From NCBI GenBank assembly GCA_016522385.1, contig JAEKFU010000344.1:1-12656 (forward strand): a stretch of 12,656 nt of DNA, given 5' to 3'. Positions 7,714-12,656 of the stretch are shown here, piece by piece. The position numbers were made by a program, and so were the translations under genes. The stretch comes from Pseudomonadota bacterium. Lineage in GTDB: Bacteria; Pseudomonadota; Alphaproteobacteria; Rhizobiales; Aestuariivirgaceae. Positions within the stretch are counted from its first letter, which is position 1. Every line of letters starts with the position of its first letter. The notes below the pieces were generated by a model that was not told where the DNA came from, made no database searches, and saw only the letters and a list, made by a program, of their open reading frames with translations.

Positions 7714-8148
7714 TCAGTATCCAAAATAGAAACCGAAGCCGTAGGGCCTGTAGTAGTAGTACGGATACCCGTAGGAGTAGTAGTTCGGATAACCGTAGCC
7801 GTAGTCATCGTAGTAATAGCGGCGGCGACGATAGTAGCGCCGGCGGCCACGGCGGCGATAGTAGCCCCGGCGGCCACGGCGGCGATATGCATAGCGGCCA
7901 CGGCGCCTCCGCCCATACCGGCGTCCGCGTCCGCGCCTGCCGCCGCGCCTGCCGCCGCGGTGATGCGCTTCAGCTGACGTGGTCAGACTTGGCAGCAACA
8001 AAGCACTGCCGACCAGTGCTGCACCTCCGATCAGCAACGTTCGCCGGGATATGTCGGGTTCTTCCTCCACGTGATCGGAGGCCTTGCTGGGCAAAGCGAT
8101 CGACCATGGATGGAACAGATTTAAGCAAGCAGCAATTCGCTTTCTCAT
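7714..8148 (-). CDS. Tat-exported Arg/Gly/Tyr-rich low-complexity protein of unknown function
   Basis: The 144-residue product has a twin-arginine signal: SRRTLL at 34-39, a hydrophobic core GGAALVGSALLL, and an AEA cleavage site at 59-61. The n-region of about 33 residues is long. The predicted mature part is 83 residues. Its first 50 residues contain 28 Arg, mostly with Gly and Tyr; its last 33 contain 16 Tyr with Gly, Phe and Pro. There is no lysine and the only acidic residues are one DD pair. The ATG at 8148 is preferred over an upstream in-frame ATG at 8343 because GAGGA lies eight bases before it and the extra upstream sequence looks non-coding. Similar small Arg/Tyr-rich exported proteins occur in Rhizobiales, but I know of no assigned function. 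A binding role toward polyanions or the cell envelope is speculation. Confidence 0.75.
   Translation of the reverse strand: MRKRIAACLNLFHPWSIALPSKASDHVEEEPDISRRTLLIGGAALVGSALLLPSLTTSAEAHHRGGRRGGRRGRGRRYGRRRRGRYAYRRRGRRGYYRRRGRRRYYRRRRYYYDDYGYGYPNYYSYGYPYYYYRPYGFGFYFGY
7832..7885. repeat. tandem 27-base repeat inside the Arg/Tyr-rich protein gene
   Basis: Two adjacent 27-base units (7832-7858 and 7859-7885) each begin TAGTAGC and end GGCGGCGA, and differ at a single base (7839 G versus 7866 C). The length is a multiple of three, so the reading frame is kept and the protein gains a repeated nine-residue Arg/Gly/Tyr block. Imperfect related sequence precedes the first unit. This suggests recent expansion by slippage. 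Confidence 0.75.
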
Positions 8149-8389
8149 CTTGGAGTTCCTCGCAAAATTGGTCGCGCCCTCTCCAAAGGCCATTATCTGC
8201 CTACAACCTGTCCGTTGTCGAGTCTTCATGCGGCGATGCATCGATCCGCCTTGCTTGCTGGGCAGCGTGATGGCCCATGTGCACGGCGCCAAATCGGCAA
8301 GGACGTTCGCCCTGTGGCTGCAATCGATCTTCTTGAGGGACACGCTCTAGGGTAATGTGTGGCGTCTCGAGCAGAGAAAACCAATCATC

Positions 8390-9085
8390 ATGACCCAGCA
8401 CATCGGCATAGTGGGCTGTTCGGCGGAAGGCGCATCACTTTGTTATCGAACGATTTGTTCGGCAGGGACGGACTTGTGCGGTCCGCACGCACATCCGGAA
8501 GTTTCGATACATACGCCGTCCCTTGCCGACTACGTCGCCTGTCTTGACAGCGGCGACCTGCGAGGCGTCGGTGCGTTGATGCTGGCGTCTGCCCACAAGC
8601 TTGCAAAAATCGGAGCAGATTTCCTTATTTGTCCTGACAACACGATCCATCAGGCGTTTGCCTATGTCGCGCCAAGTTCGCCACTCCCCTGGCTGCATAT
8701 TGCAGAGGTGGTCGCAACAGAGGCCGCTGATCGCGGATTTCAAAAACTAGCTCTCACCGGCACCCAATGGCTCATAGATAGCAACGTGTACCCTGAAAAG
8801 TTGGCAGAACATGGATTTGCTTACAGTCGCCCCAACGCCAGCGATTGCCAGGAAATCCATCGCATCATAATGGATGAGCTGGTCAACGGCATTTTCAAGC
8901 CGGAGGCAATTGCCTACGTTCGCCGGACGATCACGCGCATGAAGCACGCCGGGTGCGATGCCGTCATCCTGGGCTGCACCGAGCTTCCCTTGATTATCGA
9001 TGACAGGAATTCTCCGCTTCCCACGCTCGATTCGACGCGGTTGCTCGCGCGAGCCGCCTTGCGCCGGGCGGTGGGCGCAGACTAG
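8390..9085 (+). CDS. Asp/Glu racemase superfamily protein with altered first catalytic site
   Basis: The 231-residue product begins MTQHIGIVGCSAEGASLCYR, the normal opening of aspartate/glutamate racemase family proteins. The second catalytic region, VILGCTELPLI (Cys196), is intact. In the first, the usual P-C-N-T is ICPDNTIH (81-88), so Asp83 stands where the catalytic cysteine is expected, with Cys81 two residues before. Two-cysteine members racemise amino acids without cofactor. Some members with one cysteine changed, such as E. coli YgeA (Thr/Cys), keep partial or one-way activity, so this protein may be a racemase of unusual mechanism or a different enzyme. The ATG at 8390 fits the family N-terminus; an in-frame GTG at 8357 would add 11 residues. 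It precedes the hydantoinase operon by 382 bases and may be independently transcribed. Confidence 0.8.
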   Translation: MTQHIGIVGCSAEGASLCYRTICSAGTDLCGPHAHPEVSIHTPSLADYVACLDSGDLRGVGALMLASAHKLAKIGADFLICPDNTIHQAFAYVAPSSPLPWLHIAEVVATEAADRGFQKLALTGTQWLIDSNVYPEKLAEHGFAYSRPNASDCQEIHRIIMDELVNGIFKPEAIAYVRRTITRMKHAGCDAVILGCTELPLIIDDRNSPLPTLDSTRLLARAALRRAVGAD

Positions 9086-9467
9086 AAGGTTTGAGTTTCT
9101 GAAATTGAGCTAACTTGCGAAGTCTGGTTGGGCTCAAATCGCGCCACATACTTACAATCTTGAGCAAGCAATGCATCCATGACGTGCCTTGTTGCCGTGA
9201 TGCGTGGCTGACATGTCGCCTGACAGGCGGTCACACCAGTTTTCGAGAATCCTGAGTACCATCGTCACAGGAAGGAAGGTCTGGCCGGAGCAAAGCAGCG
9301 CCTCTCGGAGACTTCCACAATGGCCACGCTTCAGAGCGTATAGTGGTACGAGCTGTCGTCGTTGGCTGGCTGGTCGCACCGCATTGTGCGTGGCATAATT
9401 GCGCTGGCGAATTGGTTGTCTGTTAGTGATCCCAGTTGGGTCATCTTGCTCGTTTTAGGGAGCGATT
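9086..9467. other. 382-base intergenic region upstream of the hydantoinase operon
   Basis: I see no gene with recognisable motifs. Short frames on both strands around 9152-9398 lack a good ribosome binding site and domain signals. TTGAGC and GCTCAA words occur three times at about 9105-9165. A perfect 13-base palindrome lies at 9217-9229. The last 60 bases should hold the operon promoter, but I could not pick convincing -35 and -10 boxes. Confidence 0.55.
9217..9229. promoter_or_regulatory. perfect short palindrome, possible operator
   Basis: CGCCTG and CAGGCG surround a central A. The site lies about 240 bases before the hydantoinase ATG. It is symmetrical enough to be a binding site, but symmetry this short also arises by chance in GC-rich DNA. 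Confidence 0.2.
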
Positions 9468-10922
9468 ATGAACGACACATATGACGTTGTCGTGCGGGGC
9501 GGTACGATCGTCACCGCAACGCAGAGTTTTGCTGCCGATATCGGTATTCGGGGCGAGCGGATCGCTGCACTGGGTGCAGCGTTGCCAGCGGGCCGCAGGG
9601 AGATCGATGCGACGGGCCGGCTTGTGATGCCAGGCGGGGTAGATCCACATGCCCATATCGAGCAGATGTCGGGCATGGGGCTTATGAACGCCGATACGTT
9701 TGAAACGGCGACGCGATCAGCGGCGATGGGAGGAACAACGAGCGTGATCTCGTTCGCCGCCCAGCATCCCGGTGCGCGTCTTAAAGACGTCGTCGCGGAT
9801 TATGGGGCACGCGCTGAGCGTGGTGCGATGATCGATCATGCCTTTCATATGATCGTGTCGGACCCTGACGAGATTGCGCTGAGCGAGGACCTGCCGAAGC
9901 TAATCGGTGCAGGGCACCGATCGATCAAGATTTTTACCACCTATGACAAGGTGCGGCTCAATGACCGGCAGATCCTCAATGTGATGGCCTGCGCACGCGA
10001 GTACGGTGCTCTGGTATGTATCCATGCGGAAAATGACGGGTTGATCGGCTGGGCCAAGGACCGGCTGCTGGCGGCAGATCTGACGCGGCCGGTGCATCAC
10101 TCCGTGTCGCATCCGCGGCTCGCCGAGCTCGAGGCGGTCGAGCGAATGATCCGCTTTGCCGAATTCCTCGACCAGCCAATCATGCTGTTCCACATCTCGA
10201 CCGCCGAAGCGGTGGCGGCTGTGAGGGCTGCGCGGGACCGCGGTTCACCGGTGTGGGCAGAGACCTGTCCACATTATCTGTTCATGACGAGCGAGGTGCT
10301 CGACAAGCCTGGCATAGACGGGGCGAAATGGATGTGCAGCCCGCCGCAGCGGACAGAAGTCGACCAGGAGGCGCTGTGGCACGGGCTGGCGCTCGGTGAC
10401 TTGCAGCTGGTGTCGTCGGATCATGCGCCCTATCGGTTTGATGAGACCGGCAAGCTTTCGGCAGGCGAGCACGCACCGTTTACGAAAATCGCCAACGGCC
10501 TGCCAGGTTTGGAAGTGCGTTTGCCGCTTATGTTCGATGCCATGGTGTCGAACGGCCGGTATGGCGCGGAGAAATTTGTCGAACTGACATCGACCGCGGC
10601 TGCCCGGCTTTACGGGCTGCAGCGCAAGGGACAGCTGGTGCCCGGGGCCGATGCGGATGTCACAATTTGGGATCCGTCAAGGCAAGTGACATTTGGTGAA
10701 AACGATCTCAATGACAATGTCGGATATAATCCGTGGGTTGGCCGTACCGTGACGGGCTGGCCGACAACTGTGCTGTTGAGGGGGGAGGTGATTGTCGATG
10801 AAGGCCGGTTCGGTGCGCAGCCGGGTTCGGGGCGATTTCTGAATCGTGTTGCAGAAGACATTGTTCAACCCACCGGGCGGCCGGCAGACGAAGCGCGTCT
10901 GGTTCAAGAGATCTTGTCATGA
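9468..10922 (+). CDS. dihydropyrimidinase/D-hydantoinase-type cyclic amidohydrolase
   Basis: The 484-residue product has the length and layout of dihydropyrimidinase. Visible metal-site residues are His61 and His63 in DPHAHIE, Lys154 (the carbamylated lysine) in SIKIFTTY, His186 in CIHAEN, His242 in LFHIST and Asp318 in SSDHAPY. Tyr159 sits where the substrate-contacting tyrosine is expected. The C-terminal segment (DADVTIWDPS, then VGYNPWVGRTVTGWP) is typical of hydantoinases. The enzyme opens six-membered dihydropyrimidines, five-membered hydantoins or related cyclic imides to N-carbamoyl or half-amide acids. The ATG is supported by AGGGAG at 9457-9462, five bases upstream. The stop overlaps the next start as ATGA, so the genes are translationally coupled. 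The coupling to a hydantoin-racemase homologue favours a 5-substituted hydantoin or similar chiral ureide over uracil catabolism. No carbamoylase is visible in the window. Confidence 0.9.
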   Translation: MNDTYDVVVRGGTIVTATQSFAADIGIRGERIAALGAALPAGRREIDATGRLVMPGGVDPHAHIEQMSGMGLMNADTFETATRSAAMGGTTSVISFAAQHPGARLKDVVADYGARAERGAMIDHAFHMIVSDPDEIALSEDLPKLIGAGHRSIKIFTTYDKVRLNDRQILNVMACAREYGALVCIHAENDGLIGWAKDRLLAADLTRPVHHSVSHPRLAELEAVERMIRFAEFLDQPIMLFHISTAEAVAAVRAARDRGSPVWAETCPHYLFMTSEVLDKPGIDGAKWMCSPPQRTEVDQEALWHGLALGDLQLVSSDHAPYRFDETGKLSAGEHAPFTKIANGLPGLEVRLPLMFDAMVSNGRYGAEKFVELTSTAAARLYGLQRKGQLVPGADADVTIWDPSRQVTFGENDLNDNVGYNPWVGRTVTGWPTTVLLRGEVIVDEGRFGAQPGSGRFLNRVAEDIVQPTGRPADEARLVQEILS

Positions 10923-11323
10923 CCGACCGACTGCGGCCGCCGGATGAGGGCGCTGTCCAGCTTACCATCACGTTCTTCTACTATCGCAACCTGGCGCAAG
11001 CGATGCGGTTCTATGAAGAAGTCATGGGGTTTACGCTGGCCATCGATCAGGGCTGGTCGAAGATTTACCGGATCGGTGATGGCGCGCATGTCGGCCTGGT
11101 TGATGAGACGAGGGGAATGCACAAGGCAATGGTGGACAAGCCGGTGCAGTTGTGCATCCGGGTCAGCGATGTGAAAGCATGGTATGATTACGCCCGGGCG
11201 CGGGGGGTGAGCAATCTGTCCGAATTGTTCGACAACGAAGGGCTCGGTATCCGGGCGTTCGTGTTTGATGATCCTGAAGGCTATCAGATCGAAGTGCAGT
11301 CTGCGACGCGGGAGGGAGCATGA
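10919..11323 (+). CDS. VOC-superfamily (glyoxalase-fold) protein lacking most usual metal ligands
   Basis: The 134-residue product is a single VOC protein made of two beta-alpha-beta-beta-beta modules. The first module contains NLAQAMRFYEEVMGFTLAID and the second contains RVSDVKAWYDYARARGV and FVFDDPEGYQIEVQS. By hand alignment, the usual first His falls in LTITFF, the first Glu at VGL, and the second His at QLCIRV; none is a ligand residue, and only the final Glu (in IEVQ) remains. VOC proteins include isomerases, epimerases, dioxygenases and ligand-binding proteins; loss of the site suggests binding or a non-metal role. Its ATG overlaps the hydantoinase stop by four bases and its own stop overlaps the racemase start, so its dose is tied to theirs. 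No specific function can be named. Confidence 0.82.
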   Translation: MTDRLRPPDEGAVQLTITFFYYRNLAQAMRFYEEVMGFTLAIDQGWSKIYRIGDGAHVGLVDETRGMHKAMVDKPVQLCIRVSDVKAWYDYARARGVSNLSELFDNEGLGIRAFVFDDPEGYQIEVQSATREGA

Positions 11324-12006
11324 TGGCGCGCGGCAAGCTATTTGTGATCAATCCCAATTCGAGCAAGACCGTAACAGCGGCGATCGATGACGCAATGGCG
11401 CCCTTGCGACCGTTGGGGGTCCCAATCGAAGTGCTGCGCTTGCCTGAAGGCCCGCCCGGCATCGAGAGCCAGACGCAGGCTGATCAGGTCGTTCCGCCGC
11501 TGCTGGCGACTGCACGCAGGCTAGAACCTGACGCTGCCGGATTCGTGATTGCGTGTTTCGGTGATCCCGGCCTATATGCGCTGCGCGATGAAACCGTGTT
11601 GCCAGTTGTCGGCATTCAGGAAGCAGCGGTAATGACCGCGCTAATGCTCGGCCAGCGGTTCGGGGTGATCTCGATACTGCCGGCCTCGGTGCCACGGCAT
11701 CTACGATCGTTTGGTGCGATGGGGGTAATGGACCGACTAGCGGGCGATCTGGCGCTTGGCTTGACGGTGGCCGAACTCGCCGATGAGGCGTGTACAACCC
11801 AGCGGATGGTTGAGATAGGCTGCCGGCTGCGCGACCGGCATGGCGCAGACGTCTTGATGATGGGTTGTGCCGGAATGGCCCTTTATCGTGAACGGCTCGA
11901 GGTGGAAACAGGCGTGCCGGTGATCGAGCCGTGCCAGGCAGCGGCGGCCATGGCCATCGGGTGCATTCAGCTGGGTTGGTCACATGTCGCTGAAAGAGGA
12001 GGCTAA
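11320..12006 (+). CDS. hydantoin racemase-like Asp/Glu/hydantoin racemase family protein
   Basis: The 228-residue product has the hydantoin/allantoin racemase signature. INPNSSKTVT is at the start, Cys79 is in ACFGDPGL and Cys183 is in MGCAGM. These are the two acid-base cysteines expected for cofactor-free inversion at C5 of a hydantoin. Such racemases feed stereoselective hydantoinases, which fits the upstream gene. There are two possible starts, ATG at 11320 and ATG at 11323. GGAGGGAG at 11311-11318 is better spaced for the second, which would remove one residue. The first overlaps the VOC stop by four bases. The gene is followed one base later by the start of a DapA-like gene. Allantoin racemase is the main alternative, but no allantoin genes are seen. 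Confidence 0.87.
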   Translation: MMARGKLFVINPNSSKTVTAAIDDAMAPLRPLGVPIEVLRLPEGPPGIESQTQADQVVPPLLATARRLEPDAAGFVIACFGDPGLYALRDETVLPVVGIQEAAVMTALMLGQRFGVISILPASVPRHLRSFGAMGVMDRLAGDLALGLTVAELADEACTTQRMVEIGCRLRDRHGADVLMMGCAGMALYRERLEVETGVPVIEPCQAAAAMAIGCIQLGWSHVAERGG

Positions 12007-12007
12007 T

Positions 12008-12656
12008 GTGCTGGATGAATCCGCAAAAGGGGTTTTTACGATCGCTGTGACGCCGTTCATGCCAGATGGCTCTCTTGATCTTGCAAGCGTCGACAGCATG
12101 ACGGACTTCTATCTCGACAGGGGCGCCAACGGTCTGACGGTGCTGGGCATGATGGGCGAGGCGCCGAAACTGACGGGTGCGGAGGCTCTGTCAGTCGTCA
12201 AGCGTGTGGTTACCCGCGTTGGTGGCAAGGTGCCGGTCATCGTTGGCGTGTCGGCGCCGGGCTTTGCCCAGATGGAGGAACTCAGCAATGCGGTAATGGA
12301 CGCCGGGGCAGCGGGCGTCATGGTGGCGCCGGTATCCTCGCTGCGTTCTGATCAGCAGATCGTCGACTATTATGGCCATGTCGCGCAGGTCTTGGGTAAT
12401 ACCCGGTTCGTGCTGCAGGATTTCCCGCTAGCAACCTCGGTCGTGATTCCACCCAAGGTAATACTGAAAATTGTCGAGGATAGTCCAACCTGCGTGATGC
12501 TGAAGCACGAGGACTGGCCGGGACTAGAGAAGATCTCTGCGCTCAGAACCGCGTCCGAGAAGGGTGCGCGGCGGATCTCGATCCTGTGCGGCAATGGCGG
12601 TCTGTTCCTGCCCGAGGAAATGGCACGCGGTGCTGACGGGGCGATGACCGGCTTTG
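12008..12656 (+). CDS. DapA/N-acetylneuraminate-lyase superfamily protein, 3' end cut by window edge
   Basis: The visible 216 residues form the first two thirds of a class I aldolase TIM barrel. Lys166 in VMLKHED is the expected Schiff-base lysine. The GTTGE loop of true dihydrodipicolinate synthase is GMMGE (47-51) and the catalytic YNVP is LQDFP (136-140), so Tyr is replaced by Gln137. It is therefore unlikely to make dihydrodipicolinate and is more likely a lyase, aldolase or dehydratase on another oxo acid. The start is GTG, chosen for AGGAGG at 11997-12002 five bases upstream; an in-frame ATG at 11984 inside the previous gene is possible. It begins one base after the racemase stop, so it is the fourth member of the operon. 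Confidence 0.87.
   Translation, partial: MLDESAKGVFTIAVTPFMPDGSLDLASVDSMTDFYLDRGANGLTVLGMMGEAPKLTGAEALSVVKRVVTRVGGKVPVIVGVSAPGFAQMEELSNAVMDAGAAGVMVAPVSSLRSDQQIVDYYGHVAQVLGNTRFVLQDFPLATSVVIPPKVILKIVEDSPTCVMLKHEDWPGLEKISALRTASEKGARRISILCGNGGLFLPEEMARGADGAMTGF

Noticed and set aside
7626..8270. Plus-strand open frame of 214 residues rich in Arg, Ser and Gly
   Set aside because: It is the antisense shadow of the repetitive Arg/Tyr-rich gene; the opposite strand has a Tat signal and a ribosome binding site, while this frame has neither and shows only low complexity.
8149..8343. N-terminal extension of the Tat protein to an ATG at 8343
   Set aside because: The extra 65 residues look non-coding and would bury the Tat signal deep in the protein; the ATG at 8148 has a nearby GAGGA.
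9152..9379. Minus-strand open frame of 75 residues in the gap before the hydantoinase gene
   Set aside because: No family motif or clear ribosome binding site; it could be a decayed gene but nothing in the sequence supports a call.
9390..9406. TGGCAT...TGC resembling a sigma-54 promoter upstream of the hydantoinase gene
   Set aside because: Only seven bases separate the GG and GC pairs, whereas sigma-54 sites need ten.
11348..11983. Minus-strand open frame of 211 residues
   Set aside because: It is a shadow of the hydantoin racemase-like gene and shows no domain; Pro/Arg/Ser richness is typical of GC-rich antisense frames.

Overview
The window looks like chromosomal DNA from an alphaproteobacterium, most likely a member of the Hyphomicrobiales/Rhizobiales. 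Three things support this: a phosphatidylcholine synthase of the rhizobial type, a dimethylglycine-dehydrogenase-like FAD/GcvT protein next to an MttB-family methyltransferase, and an intergenic palindrome resembling the GCATGATTCTGAAAA-type repeats common in that order. Genus cannot be fixed from sequence reading alone. No tRNA, rRNA, CRISPR array or intact mobile element was seen.

Left part (1-6611) deals with methylated amines and phospholipids. A truncated MttB-family methyltransferase gene (minus) faces away from an 816-residue FAD-dependent demethylase/GcvT fusion (plus); they share a 377-base intergenic region with a possible rhizobial repeat. Convergent to these, on the minus strand, are a NAPE-PLD-like metallo-hydrolase, a SCP-x type thiolase 25 bases downstream of it, and phosphatidylcholine synthase (Pcs) 172 bases further on. 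Choline links the two halves: Pcs consumes it, and its oxidation product glycine betaine is a plausible source of the methylamines handled by the first pair.

Middle part (6612-9467) holds a D-amino-acid-transaminase-like gene (plus), a short Tat-exported protein that is extremely rich in arginine, glycine and tyrosine (minus), and an Asp/Glu-racemase-family gene (plus) in which the first catalytic cysteine appears to be aspartate. A 382-base gap without a convincing gene follows.

Right part (9468-12656) is a tightly packed plus-strand operon: dihydropyrimidinase/hydantoinase, a VOC-fold protein, a hydantoin-racemase-like protein with both catalytic cysteines, and a DapA-superfamily lyase cut by the window end. 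The first three genes overlap by 4 bases at each junction and the fourth starts one base after the third stops, so the four products probably act together. The set suggests hydrolysis and stereo-inversion of a cyclic ureide or imide, then cleavage by a Schiff-base lyase. No carbamoylase, transporter or regulator is visible in the window, so substrate and end product are unknown. With the nearby D-transaminase and second racemase, this is the best candidate here for an undescribed pathway.
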